In this document: positions 26,787 through 38,432 of the stretch, one piece after another
How positions within the stretch are numbered: the first letter of the stretch is position 1
How the letters are laid out: each line of letters starts with the position of its first letter
Made by a program: the position numbers and the translations under genes
The notes under the pieces: generated by a model
Databases searched by the model: none
What the model saw: the letters and a program-made list of their open reading frames with translations, nothing else
Told to the model about the DNA's origin: nothing
Source: Saururus chinensis
Taxonomy: Eukaryota > Streptophyta > Magnoliopsida > Piperales > Saururaceae
Assembly: GCA_035235625.1 (NCBI GenBank)
Contig: CP141142.1
Location: forward strand, 28,654,995-28,718,994
Length of the DNA stretch: 64,000 bases
Reading direction: 5' to 3'

Positions 26787-27178
26787 TGATGTGCCCGATG
26801 TAGGGACAATCGGTACCTAGGAGATCTACGCAGGGAAAGGGAAGAAGTAAGGAAGAAAGGGGAGAAACTGGAATAACTTCAATTGCATAACTTGAAAATA
26901 GAGAGGATCGCCCCATATAGGGGATGACCAGTTCCCTACGGAGTTGTGCCAATCCAACCCAAGGCTGGCCCAATTCCCTAGGAGAGCATGCCACTTAGTG
27001 GTTCGGCTAGCCCGGACCACTAATTGAACCAACCTGTTTTACATCCCAATAACCAAACCAATGCAAATACTAAACTATTACAATAATAAATAGTTCAATG
27101 CAACTAGGAAAGCAATAAAGTGAAGTCTGGGGGGGAGTCCTTTGAGAGATTGGTCGAGTCTGGTCATCGTGCACAACA
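26787..27178 (-). repeat. 5' LTR of the gypsy element
   Basis: In element sense TGTTGTGCACG to GGGCACATCA, 392 bp, colinear with the 3' LTR except for one segment of about 24 bp. Confidence 0.92.
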
Positions 27179-28003
27179 ACTTACCACAATATTCAATAAT
27201 CATTTTACTAACATACAAATGTATTCAATTATGAAAATCATACTCTTTATTTACATGCTTCTTATATGTATAATTAAACATACAATATTCCAATAGTTTC
27301 CCCCATACATCATGCAAACATATCATCATTTATCATCCAAAACATTAATCCTTCTTAATCTTAGCATGTTGCTAAACATTCAAAATATGCTATCATGAAA
27401 CTATGATATCAAAGTTCCCTACTTCATAATCCACACAAGTTCGATGGCGAGCACACGACGGTGGTGGCGTTGTCGGTGGAGTTGGCGGCGAAAATCATCG
27501 CCTATTTGAGAGACTTGTTGATCTGATGATTTATTGAATGCTAGGGGTAATCTTGGCAAGATAGGAGGTGGGAAAAATTTATGCAGCAAAATCCGTGATC
27601 CGTGGCAGCACACTAGGAGCGGTCGAGAGAAGGGCCATGCCGAAAGAAGTGACAAGATGACCAAAAGGCTAACTAGAGTTTGACTGGTGGCTAAGAAGCA
27701 CTTGGCTGGCCACGAGATGCCGAAATTGGCCATGGACAACACCCAACAACGACAATTTTACGTCATCGATGACCAACAAGAGGGATGGAGGGATGGTTAG
27801 GTGCTAAAAGACAGAGGAGGAGGTGGAGGAGGGCTCTTGTGGTAAAAGCTAGTCAGTGGCGGTGCTAGTCGATGGTTAGGTGGTGCAAAAGCAACACCTA
27901 TACCTAAAACGCACACACAACACCATGCATGCATGGCCAAATGGTAAGAAGAGGGGGAAGGGAGATCTGAGACATGGACAAGGGAAGGGGGAGTTGATCC
28001 AAC
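27179..28003. other. Host repeat interrupted by the gypsy and hAT-like insertions
   Basis: Starts with TSD ACTTA. The part 27,290-27,520 is homologous, in inverted orientation, to 43,330-43,560 (shared minus-strand words include TTTCATGATAG, ATATTTTGAATGTTTAG and GCGATG), so this is itself an old dispersed repeat. Ends with the hAT-like element's TSD (27,996-28,003, GATCCAAC). Confidence 0.6.
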
Positions 28004-28199
28004 TAGTTTTAAAACCGAACTAGACCGGTTGATCCGACTGGGTTCAACCGGGCCCGTTGTAAAAAATTGGCATATTCAGCTTAATTTTTGGGTCAGTTTA
28101 ACTTGTCCGGGTCAGCGTGTCCCGGCCGATTAAACCAGTGTTTCAGTCCGGTCCAATTCTTAAAAAAACAAAAAACAGAACTTACCGATTGCAATCGGT

Positions 28200-28585
28200 T
28201 CCGACCGCAATCAGGATTTGTTGGGACGAGCTCGACATCGGGACTGAGCAATTGGGGCGACTAGGAGCAGTGATCTTCTCCGGCAATTCATCCTCTCCTC
28301 ATTCTGGTCTTAGCTGCTTCTGCCTCGACCGATCGCGATCCGGATTTTCTGGGAGGAACTCGTCGGAGGAGCTTGGCATCGGGACCGAGTGATTGGGGCA
28401 ACTATGAGAGGTGATCTTCTTTGGCAATTCATCCTCTCCTCGTTCCGGACACAACCACCTCTACCTTGTCGCTATCCATCGGTCCATGGCCTGAAAGCAG
28501 GGAGGAGCTATGGGTGATTTGGGCCGGTGGCTTGTGATCGTCTCCGGCAAAAATATGGCGATTCATCCTCTCCACGTCCTAGCCA
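28200..28585. repeat. Three subterminal repeats of about 125 bp in the hAT-like element
   Basis: Each unit carries GACCG(C/A)..ATC.GGATTT.(T/C)TGGGA, CATCGGGAC(T/C)GAG, ATTGGGGC(G/A)AC and TGATC(T/G)TCTCCGGCA, then ATTCATCCTCTCC. Units lie near 28,200-28,315, 28,325-28,450 and 28,480-28,585. An open frame of 91 codons crosses them, but it is repeat-derived. Confidence 0.75.
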
Positions 28586-29009
28586 CAACCACTATACGAA
28601 CTCTTGTCTTAAAGCAGTTTGTATTCAATTTTATTTATTACTTAATGCTAATCGTGTGGTTTAAGCATTTTCTGATCGATTTTGGTGATTTTTGAAAATA
28701 AATGTGGTTTCCAAAGGTTTTTATCAAAACCAACTTCATATTCATTAGTTTTAAATGAATCCAAGCCATTTGTAAAATTTTGGTATTTTCTAATATTTTT
28801 CAAAAATTAGGGTTTGGCAGGACCCCTTATGGGCCCCACGGTTGAATTTTGGGTTTTTGGTCCAAAACATCCTAGACTTCAAAACAAGTTATTAGAAAAA
28901 AAATTGAATTTTTCTAGTCCTAATTTTAGTTTAAATGGCCAAATTTTCTAATTCTAGTTGAAAATTCTATTAACACCCCAAGTTTTAATTAGGTTTAGCC
29001 CATTCTTTT

Positions 29010-29020
29010 CTATAAAAGGA
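29010..29020 (+). promoter_or_regulatory. TATA box in solo LTR C
   Basis: TCTATAAAAGG about 420 bp from the LTR start, at the same place as ACTATAAAAGGGC in copy A (36,360). It sets plus orientation. Confidence 0.55.
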
Positions 29021-30629
29021 AAGGGCTAACCTCTTTCCCATTTGGGAAAGGGCTGAGCTAGGATATTTAGACCCATAAAGGAAGTGATTAGAGGTAAGAT
29101 TTTCTTAATTCTTTCATAATAATTAGGGTTTTTTATAAACTTTCCCTAATCTCATCCGTCTCCGTTGATTCAATTCATTTTCAAGCCATTAAATCATTTA
29201 TTTACACCTCTACTCCAAACCCTAGCTTTCGAAATCTTGTTTTTATGTCTCCAAAGCTCTAGATCGAGGATTTTTCTAATGATTTTAAAGTTTAAATCAG
29301 ATTTAGATGAGTATTAACAAGAAAACTATATTTTTGGAAGGTTTCAGAGGTGATTGAGGAGCAAATCCAACTCCAAATAAGTGAAAGGTAATGAGTTTTA
29401 TCTCAGCTTTCCTATGTTTGAAAAATCTCGATTTTTATGTGTTTTACTTAAATGGGTTTCTTGTTTACGGATTTAATGGTAGCTTAATAAAAAGTTAATC
29501 TTTTGCCTTAATTTCTTAGGGTTTTGGTTTGAAATATGTTGAGTTAGCATTCTGGAATGTTTGATTTAATTTTCTTAATATTTGAGGCTTGGATTAAAGT
29601 TTTAAGTTCCGTTAATGGTGTTTTCAGTTTGAATTTCGAAAGGAAGAAGAAGACTTCAATTTGCCTTGTTGGCGATCGATCGGGTCTAGTGGCAGATCGA
29701 TCGAGCCGATCGAACGGTCTTCTAGGCCGATTGATTGGCTACACAGCTGATTTTGCCCTTTTGAGTTTTATGCCCATTTTAGTATTTTTACTCACAACTG
29801 ATACTTCTAATATTTATTTGGAGTGTTTTGAGTTAGAATAAACTACTGGAAGGGTATGATAATTAGGTTGGGATTTATGAAGCATGCTTAATTTTTATGT
29901 GGAATTTCATGTTTATGGCTAGACATGTTAGCACAATGATCTCTTGAATCTATTTTGGAGAAATTCATATGTTTAAGAATGTTCCAGCAAGGTTATTGTA
30001 TGACAATGATACAATATGTCATCTTAGAACATGTATGAATTGTGGGTGAATGGTGATATCATGTTCTAGCTTCATGTGTAGAATAATTATACTTGTAAGA
30101 GTTGAGCATTTTATTTCACATGAATGAAATGATGGTTTACGATAGATTTCACCATGATTTCAGTTGTTAACCATGATTAGATTCTTATCAAAGCATATGT
30201 GTATTGCCTTATGAGATATTATCAAAGCATAGTCATGTGCTTAGGAATGTATGAACACACACACGTGGGAAATTTATTATAAAACTGTAGTTGTTTATAA
30301 TTTAAATATGATGTATGTAGGGACTAATGAGAGCACTTTCAATGTATTAGAATTTACGTAGTGATTGCTCACGAATGTATCATGTTTGTATGCATCATGA
30401 AGTTGATTTCGTGAATGAGACTTTACCAATGTTTAGCCGTGGTTGATCGATTAGAATGCAATGATGTGAGATTGTGTGCCGAATTAATCGATCATGGGCT
30501 TAATCAAAACTTGGTTAGTCCGAAAAGACATAATTTCGATTTGAGTTCCTGATTGGAACATGGATGCTCCCTAGGTTGAGTTGATGGATTTTGATGTGGT
30601 TGAGATTTATTTGATGTAGTCACATCTAA

Positions 30630-30970
30630 ACCCTGAGAATCCAGAGTGGTACGCCATTGTGCACCGGCTCCACATGTTCTAGGTTCCCTGAGGAAATTAG
30701 ACACTCCATGCCGTTGAGATGTCTAGGGTGAACAAACTGTTGTAGGTCTTCGTGAGGAGAACGAACATCCTTGTCCAGGACTGTTCAGGGCGAGCAGACC
30801 TGCTCTAGGTTTCTGAAAGGAAATCGGACTTCCCTTGTGGATTGTCCATGGCGAATAGTGCGGCTAACTACCCCAAACACCCTAGGTTTCCATTTGGAAA
30901 TTGGATTGATGTCCTGGTTGGGTTAAGGCCCTAGGTTTCCATGTAGGAAATCGGACGATATCCAAAGCAG
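30630..30970. repeat. Diverged repeats with CTAGGTTTCC/GGAAAT core in LTR C
   Basis: About five copies of CTAGGTTTCC..GAGGAAAT(C/T)GGAC, spaced 60-110 bp and alternating with GTCCAGG.CGA(A/G)CAG. A shorter version sits at 38,160-38,300 in copy A and 45,290-45,430 in copy B. Confidence 0.7.
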
Positions 30971-31159
30971 GTGATATGATTGTATTCCTCTCCATGATGG
31001 AGACATTCATCATTTGTTGATAATGCATGTGTATGTGATAAAATTTTGCCTAGATTACATAGGTTGTGTAGGGATATTTGCGATTATGTGACACATGTGG
31101 ATACAATTTATTATGCATGATCTTGATATAGTGTGGTTTAGACACTTGTCGTGCAGGGT

Positions 31160-31420
31160 GAATGAGCTATGGAAAAGATGTGATATAAATGCATGATCTG
31201 AATCGTGTGATTGAGATATTATTATGCGGGTTTATGAGATATGAATGCATGATTTGAATTATGTGATGGGGACACTATTATGCAGGTTTATGAGATATGA
31301 ATGCATGATCTGAAAGGTGTGATTGAGACACTATCACGCCGGTTTATGTGATATGGTTGCATGATCAGAAAGTGTGTGAAAGACACTTCTCAAGCGGTTT
31401 ATGTGTGATATTATGCTTGA
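31160..31420. repeat. 56-bp minisatellite in solo LTR C, about 4-5 copies
   Basis: The unit contains GGTTTATGAGATATGAATGC, ATGATCTGAA and GTGTGATTGAGACACTAT. Located at the position where copies A and B carry a 55-bp minisatellite of different sequence. Confidence 0.85.
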
Positions 31421-32406
31421 TTTGATTAGATGTTAACTATTACCTATGCAGGATGGATGTTAAGTTATAACTTGATCATTTATGCCTTGACTTTGATAGG
31501 TGTTTCGTATGCATGCTAGCTCTTATGTTTATGGATAAATAGGGGTTTAGCAAGGGAATGATAAGAAAAGGGTATACCATGTCAATTATGGATCTAAATT
31601 GCTATGTCGTGATGGTTTTCTGATTATTGTCGCTGTATTCAAACCTTACTGAGTTTTACTCACCCCACTTTCTGTGTTTTTGTTTTGGGGCTACATGGTG
31701 CGACATGCAGTCAGGCAGGATCCTCTATATGAGGAACGGTCAGGGAGAGCATGGGATTAGGCGTGGATGCCTCTAGACTTTGTTATATTTTTTTCTGACT
31801 TACTTTGTTATGATAATAGAACATCATGTATGGTGGTTCTTGTTTCAGACTCGTGTATATCTTATGCTTTTAGATCTGTTTGAGACTTTGTGATTCGAGC
31901 CATGTGTGTTAGCTTATGATTTTAAGTATGTAGGTATAAGACTTGTGGACTAGTTCAGAGTTAAAGTCCTCTTTTGTTCTACTTATTACTCTTGCTCAAA
32001 GGACGTGAGGTGCTCAACTCCATAGTTGAAACGCCAGTATGAGAGGCTAAGTCTTTCGCAAATTCGATAATTCATTCAATTCTATCGCCCTCGCACACTG
32101 ATCGGCCCTTCGATCGGGTTCGGTTCGGGTCTAGCGGAGCCGGGGCATGACAGCCACTCCTATGCGGTCACCATATATTTTCCTTTCTCTTCTTCCCTCC
32201 TAAACCTAATATTTGATTTTATACCTCTGTCAAGTCTCCATCAACCTAAATTGTAGGTAAAGGGCACCATACGAAATCTATATAATTGAGGTGATCTCAA
32301 CATTTGGCCCCCGTTAGGCCTTAAATCCTATTCATTACTTACTACATTTGTTGCTTATCTTGAAGCCGGATTTGCTGATATTAATCATTTGTGTTTTATG
32401 CTTCAG

Positions 32407-32559
32407 ATGACCTGAAAAACTCTCATCTGAAGGAGCTGGAGGGAGATCTAGAGCGGCTGATTCTCTGCAGAGCTGATTTGCTGGATTATGAGTCTTCATG
32501 AGGCCTTCAAAGGAAGTGAAGGCATTTTCCATGCTACTTCTCCCATTATAGATGATCTG
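32407..32559 (+). pseudogene. CCR-like: Captured cinnamoyl-CoA reductase exon 2
   Basis: After acceptor TTCAG the sequence reads (D)DLKNSHLKELEGDLERLI and LCRADLLDYES, then after a one-base insertion HEAFKGSEGIFHATSPIIDD. This matches CCR exon 2 (DDPKN.HL.ELEGA.ERL.L.KADLLDY). The donor GT is lost (CTGATAAT). CCR reduces hydroxycinnamoyl-CoA esters to aldehydes at the start of lignin synthesis. The fragment lies within the hAT-like element, with flanking intron sequence retained, so capture was at DNA level. Not functional. Confidence 0.88.
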
Positions 32560-32672
32560 ATAATATGTTTTTTTTGCCTTTTTGTTTTTTCAGATTTATT
32601 TTTGTATTGGCTGTTTGGGAAAGTTGACTAGAAACAAAAAATTGAAGTGGAAGGAGGTAAATGATGGTGTAG

Positions 32673-32858
32673 GAACAAATGGTGGCTCCGGCGGTGGAAG
32701 GGATAAAGAACATGGTAAACAAGGCAGTCGAACCTGGAGTGCAGCGGGTGGTGTTCACTTCCTCCATTGGGGCCGTGTACATGGACCCCAACAAGAGCCC
32801 AGATGTTGTTATCGACAAGGGCTATTGGAGCAACCTTGAGTTCTGCATAAACACGAAG
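32673..32858 (+). pseudogene. CCR-like: Captured cinnamoyl-CoA reductase exon 3
   Basis: A 186-bp open exon between a consensus acceptor (TGTAG, 32,668-32,672) and donor (AAG/GTTGGT). It encodes [38 protein letters not shown] and [11 protein letters not shown], the CCR block with the short-chain dehydrogenase [13 protein letters not shown] motif. The next exon, which carries the NWYCYGK catalytic signature, is absent. The intron in front is short (about 113 bp). No stops in this exon. Confidence 0.92.
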
Positions 32859-33254
32859 GTTGGTAATTTGGTCTTAATTACTTTCGCCGGAGGCATTTAT
32901 GCAATGCAGTCAATCTTTATTACCCTGTTTTTTTCACTAGTGATGGCTTTTTTAGATTTGAAACTATGAATGTTTTATTATGTTTCTAATTATGTTAGAA
33001 CTATGGGTTTGAATGAGTAGTGTAGGTTTAGATGTGGTTGGAATGAACAATATTTTGAATGGTCAAATAGGTTTAAGTGAGAGATTTTGAAACAGGTTTA
33101 ACTAATTTTTTTTAGTATTACGGGAAAGCTCTTGCAATTTTTTTTAGGTGATGATGTCATCCTCAGGTCAACCCGGGTCAACCCACTGTTCAATTGGGTC
33201 GACCCAGCCTAACCACTAATTCGGGTCGGGTTTTAAAACATTGGATCCAACTAG

Positions 33255-35110
33255 AAGAGGCCCAGAATGGCTCTTGTTTTGCCCTCTGACGTTCGGATTG
33301 AACTAACATAAAAGGGTTACAGGGAAAAAGGAAAGGGCAGCCTGAATTTGGGCGGAGGAGGTCAAGCTAGGTTGGGTGGAGCTGGCCCTCACCGTAGCTT
33401 GGTTGAAGCCAAGCCCACAGCAGCCAGATGGTTAGAGGCTTGCCAATAGAAACACCACAGATCAAAGAAATAGAGAGAGGGGAGAGGTACCTGGTAAGGT
33501 CACGGCGCAACTGGCTTTGGGATGACTAGCTAGGCTAGGGCAGTGGCCCTCTACAGTCACCAGCCCAAGGTGAAGCCAGCCAAGAGGCCGGTTTGTCATG
33601 GCTAGACCGGTGGTGGTTTTTTTACTTTAGTGTGTGCAAGGGCGAAGATTGCATGGGACGTCGGCCTTGCCATCTCCAGACCTAGTCTGGTCAGATAGAG
33701 GTAGGTTGGAGGCCACTGGCTGACGCCATTTCCACCTCAATAAAAAACAGAAGGAGAGGGGGTGGATCTGAAAGAGGGCAGAAGGGAGGAAGGTGGGGCC
33801 AAAGCAAAGGCCCCCAGCCAGAGCCGGCAGCCTACGGCCAATGGCAATGGAAGGAAAGAGAATGGAAGCTAGGGGGTATGGTCCTTTTTGGATTGGGTGC
33901 CTTCCATGCCCGGTCTTATCCAATTTTTTTCCCTTTCTCCTCTTTCTCATTTTTCTTCCATTTTTTTTTCTCTTTTCGTGTTGGAAACTTCCGTTGCACG
34001 TCGAGGCCCACAGCTTGTGGCTAAGTCACACACCTGACTCTACGAGTATGAATACTAGGGTAAAATATGAAAAATCAATACACCAAAGTGTCAAATTTTT
34101 TCCCATAGAAAAATGAGCAAAACAATTACAAAAAAAATCAAGGACATTGCAAAAGGAGTCGAAGGTTGCTAAACAAGTCATGATCCTCTAAAAGGAAAGC
34201 ACATATTGAATCCTAGTAGGGCTGAGACTTCCAATAGAGGTCTTGAGTGGGCTGTGAGCAGGTTTCTAAGTTGTATTTGGGTTAAGATTCCTATAAACTG
34301 ACTTTGTAAAGGGTTGGCCGAGTTTTAGTACTATTAGTCTCAGGTTAGACCATGCACCCTATATGAGGGGCGGATGGTTGGTGTAGAGGGCATCAACTTG
34401 AGTATCCATAGGGGATAAAAGCTGAGAGACGAGTTGGGCAGAGGTTTGGTTCACAGTGAAGCGCAGAGGTTTGGTTCACAGTGAGGCAGTACTATGTGAA
34501 TGCAATGTTATCTTTTGAGTTTGGGGAAAGGTAGAGAGCCTTGACTATTGTAATTGAGCAAAGAGTTAAAATATTTCAATTAGAAAAAAAAAAAAAAAGT
34601 TATTGGAATAAGCATTTTGGGGCACGGCCTAGAAAATTGTGGATGAAAGCTGAGCAAATAGCTTGCTGGTTGTAGAGTGCAACCATGCCATCACGAGGCA
34701 GATCCATAGTAAACAACTTCCTAAATAGGGAGGTGCATGGTAAAAAATGGACTTGTCTAGCCTAATTAGTTTTCTTGACCAAGCTCGATGATAAACAATG
34801 GGAAGATGCCACATCACCCATAGATGATGAGAGAATAACATAAGAACTAGATCTAACAATTCCCATGTTGCCCCCCTCCACATGTCCACTAGTCATTCAA
34901 TCAAGTCATGCAAAACTGGTTAGGAAAACATTTCTAATAAAGTACCTATCCTACTTATATGTGAAAACTATAGGAATAAATTTGTATGCATATCCATAGC
35001 CTAAAAAGTTGATGGTTTTTTGCCCACACACACAAAAAGAAAACCTTAATGGTAGATAACTCGCCAGTTCAACTTGTTGTAAAAAAAAAAGAGAAAAAAG
35101 ATGGGATGAG
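33255..35110. other. Non-coding stretch, old repeat debris
   Basis: The right flank of the hAT-like insertion continues the sequence left of 28,004. GC-richer part 33,300-33,900; a 22-bp tandem duplication GCAGAGGTTTGGTTCACAGT at 34,439-34,485; oligo-A at 34,585-34,598. Open frames 33,627-34,116 and 34,629-34,889 have no domains. Confidence 0.45.
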
Positions 35111-35544
35111 AAGGGGAAAATTACAAAAATAATGTTGAAAAAAAATCACCTAAATAATAAAGAGAGAAATTTATTTCCTAATATGGTGTTCTTTTTGGCC
35201 ACGTAGGTGCCAGCCAGGTGCTGACGTCTACGTGGTTTTAAAAAATTTTATGAGTTTTGTCCTTTTTAAAGGACAAAACTAATTTTACACAGAATTTGTC
35301 ATTCTAAAGGATGAAATTAGCTTACTTGTCCACAATGTATTGATTTTATTAAATTATCTAAATACTATTAAAAAAATATTTACCAAAATAGTGGAGAGAG
35401 AAAAATAATTACCAAAATGTTGTTCATTTTGGCCACGTAGGCGCCAACTAAGCACTGTGCCTACGTGGTTTTTTTTTGAAATTTTTTTTTGATTTCGTCT
35501 TTTAGAAGGACGAAAACAATAATGACCTGATTTTGTCCTATCCT

Positions 35545-35700
35545 CTCTCTCTTCACTCCCTCTCCCTCTCCTCTCTCTCTCTCTCCTCTTTCACTCTCTT
35601 CTCTCTCTATTCACTCTCTCCCTCCTCTCTCTATTTACACTCTCTTCTCTCTCTTTCGACCATATCTCTTCTTCTCTCCTATTTATCTTAGTTCTCTTTC
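35545..35700. repeat. Polypyrimidine (CT-rich) arm
   Basis: Almost pure C/T on the plus strand, with TCTCTCTCTCTCCTC, CACTCTCTTCTCTCTC and similar. Complementary to the GA-rich arm at 39,418-39,715. Confidence 0.95.
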
Positions 35701-37039
35701 TCTTCAATTCTAAATGATGAAATCATGAAAATTAAAAAAAACATATTAATTTCATCCTTCGCAAATACAATATATCTTATCTAAATTTTATTATTTTTAT
35801 ATATAATAAATAAATTATATTTCCCTACTTTCTCCCCTCTCTTCCTAAGAGCTTGGGCTCATGCTCACGTGCATGAGAGAGTGAGATAGGGAGAGAGAGA
35901 AAGAAAGAAGAGAGAAGAGAGAGTGAAGAGAGAGAAAGTGTAAGGACCCTCATCTCTAAACCGGGTTTGATTTTTATTTAATTGTTGGTTATCATGAGAT
36001 TTACGTGTTTTCTGATCTAGTCGATGATTTTGTGAATAAATAGTGTTTAAGATGGTTTTAACCAAAATCAACTTTAAGATTAGTGGTTTTAAGTGATTTT
36101 AAATCAAATGTGATTTTCTAGAATTTTTCTGAATTTTTACTATTTTTCCAAAAATTAGGGTTTTGGCGGGACCCCTGTGGGCCCCACTGTCAAAAATTTA
36201 ATTTTTGGGTCAAATGAACCTAGACATCTACTTAAGGCCATACAAAAATTTTCAGAATTTTATTAGGCTTAATTAGTGCTTAAATTTGCAAAATACCTAC
36301 TTTTAGCCTACTTTTCCTATTTACACCCCAAAACTTACCCATGCATACCCCAACCCTTACTATAAAAGGGCAAACCTGAGTCATTTCTATTTTTGGGAAT
36401 AGGCTAAGGAAGGAGGTCTGGCCTAATCCCCACTTAGGCCCTGATTAGAAGCCGATTAAGGTAAGCCTATTCTAATCAAGCACTAAACCCTATTTTCTTC
36501 TTAATCTTTTCCAAATCTACTATTTTCCCCATGTTTCAATCTATTTTTGGACATCAAAAGTTACTGATTTGTGTTTTACTATAAACCCTAGCCTTCAAAA
36601 TTCGATTTTTACAACCAACAAGCCCTAGATCTAAGATTTAATTAGGGATTTCTTTGGTAAATCGATTTGTTATGGAGTTTAATTCAAACTCAATGTGTTT
36701 TCAAGGATTTCAAGAAGGGTGACTCTCCAATCCGAGCTTAATCAAGTGTTGAGGTAACGGGTCCTCGAAATCTCAGTTTATCCATGGTAACATTCTTGAT
36801 TTTTGGCTTATTTCGAATGGAGATTGCTTGATTTGGTGTGTTAATGGTAAGATTAGAAAATAGAATTATTTAATCTCGATTTCTTAGGGTTTTGCATTAT
36901 TATAATATGATTTGATGTTCTGGAAGTCATTAAGGACTTTTGATGATGATTAGGGTGTTAGATGTGGATTTGAAGTGTTATCTTTGGTGTTTCGGTTTTG
37001 ATTTGCAAAAGGAAGAAGATGACCAGTTCTGCCTTGTTG

Positions 37040-37200
37040 GCGTTCGAACGGCCCTCCTGGGCATTCGAACAGAAACACTGTCAGAATGACAGTTTTCCAA
37101 TTCAGCCGATCGAACGGCCTGCTAGGCGTTCGAACGGCCAAACCGTGAATTTTAAATTTTTGCGTGTAACCGATTGAATGGCCTGAAGGGCTTTTGAACG
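37040..37200. repeat. GTTCGAACGGCC / CGATCGAACGG palindromic cluster in LTR A
   Basis: Five copies of (G/C)(T/A)TCGAACGGCC-like sequence, each with C(C/T)TG..GGGC(A/G)TTCGAAC following. The same cluster is present at 46,400-46,570 (copy B) and as GATCGATCG variants at 29,670-29,735 (copy C). Confidence 0.75.
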
Positions 37201-38432
37201 GCTACACAGTAAATTGTATGTTGTGCATATGATATTTATTTTGATGATTCCACTTTAGCTTGCTAATTTCATATGAATGTGGAGTGTTTTAAGCTATATT
37301 ATGCTACTGGAAATGCATGCTATTGAGGTTATAGAGTTGAGATATATGCTTAGAGATTTGGGGAATAACTTATGTTTTGGGCATGATGTTAGAATTGTCA
37401 TCTTGAAATTATGAATGGTTGATTCCCTTTTGTTTAGCATATTTTTAGTAGAACTACAACCTATTATTGGACTGATTTGTCATGATAGAATGTGGTTAGT
37501 TGATGTGTGGATGTTGGTGAATGTCATGACTCAAGGATGACATGAATGATCTTATATGTGTTTAGCCTTTGTGGTTGAGTTTTCATTTGAGTTATGATTT
37601 CAATGATTTTTCTCCTATGATTTCCGCTGGAATTCATGTTTAGATGGTAATTCACATGTGTAGTGTGGTAGTGATTTAATTTCAAACATGTTGGCATGCA
37701 TTGTGTGAAATGCTTCTACTAGTTACACACACATGTGGGGGTTAAATGATGATGTTAAGCTTGATATTGTGATTATGAATGATGCATTAGGGGCTGGTGA
37801 GAGCACTTATCATGGATTAGGATTTATATATGCTTTGCCCAAGTATGTACTATGCAGCATGCATCATGAAAATAGATTTCCAATTGAGGCTTCATCATGG
37901 TTAATCGAATTTGACCGATTGGATGCAATGTGATGAAATTGTGTGCCGGATTGATAGGTCGTGGATTAATCGCAAGTTGATTGGTCCAAAAGGACATATT
38001 TTGATTTGAGTTCCTGTGTGGAACGAGTGCACTCCCCGGGTTGAGTCTAATTAAATGGAATTATGTGGGGACAAGTTGTTTACTTGTCTTGCAGATTGTG
38101 AGATTGTTATTATGCGTGTCATCTGGACCCTAAGAATCCAGTGTGGTATGCTATGTGCACCCCGCTACCACGTGTTCTAGGGTTCTCTGTGTGAGAACTC
38201 AGGCTCTTCCCTCCGCAGGAGATGTCCCTGGGCGAACACCCCTGCTCTAGATTCTCTGTGTGAGAATGGGACATCCTTGGCTAGGATCGTCCAGGGTGAG
38301 CAGCATTAGGGATTGACAACCCCAATCTTTCTTGAATTCTTGTGTAGAATTTTGGACCTTGACACGCCTTTGTTGCCTTGTCTATGTCCCGTCTGTGTGA
38401 CACCAACGTGTGATTACTCCTTGATGGAGGTT

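Larger units (their letters stand above)
21766..27178 (-). mobile_element. Reina-like Ty3/gypsy chromovirus, full structure, 5,413 bp
   Basis: Perfect 5-bp target-site duplication ACTTA (21,761-21,765 and 27,179-27,183), two LTRs (369 and 392 bp), PBS, PPT and, on the minus strand, gag, protease, RT, RNase H, integrase and a C-terminal chromodomain. The total length near 5.4 kb, short LTRs and integrase-linked chromodomain fit the Reina clade of plant chromoviruses. Frameshifts and stops in every domain make it non-autonomous. The LTRs differ by one roughly 24-bp indel and scattered substitutions, so the insertion is not recent. Confidence 0.93.
28593..32152 (+). mobile_element. Solo LTR, family L1-type copy C (3,560 bp), old
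   Basis: Aligns throughout with the solo LTRs at 35,939-39,417 and 44,287-47,647: start TATACGAACTC against TGTAAGGACCC, the shared AATTAGGGTTT(T)GGC.GGACCCC motif (28,803-28,830), a TATA box (CTATAAAAGG, 29,011), GATCGAACGG palindromes, a 56-bp minisatellite, and end GGGGCATGACA. Flanks ACCAC (28,588-28,592) and GCCAC (32,153-32,157) are a one-mismatch 5-bp target-site duplication. The terminal TG is now TA. It lies inside the hAT-like element, so it inserted after it. Confidence 0.82.
28004..33243 (+). mobile_element. hAT-like TIR element with captured CCR exons (about 1.7 kb without nested LTR)
   Basis: Left end TAGTTTTAAAACCGAACTAG, right end (reverse complement) CAATGTTTTAAAACCCGACC, flanked by GATCCAAC (27,996-28,003 and 33,244-33,251); the match extends to 11 bp as GATCCAACTAG. 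CAATG ends and an 8-bp duplication fit hAT; if the duplication is read as 11 bp, a MULE is the alternative. No transposase, so non-autonomous. It carries subterminal repeats (28,200-28,580), cinnamoyl-CoA reductase exons and a nested solo LTR. Confidence 0.8.

Noticed and set aside
28117..28392. 91-codon plus-strand frame
   Set aside because: It runs across the three subterminal repeats of the hAT-like element.
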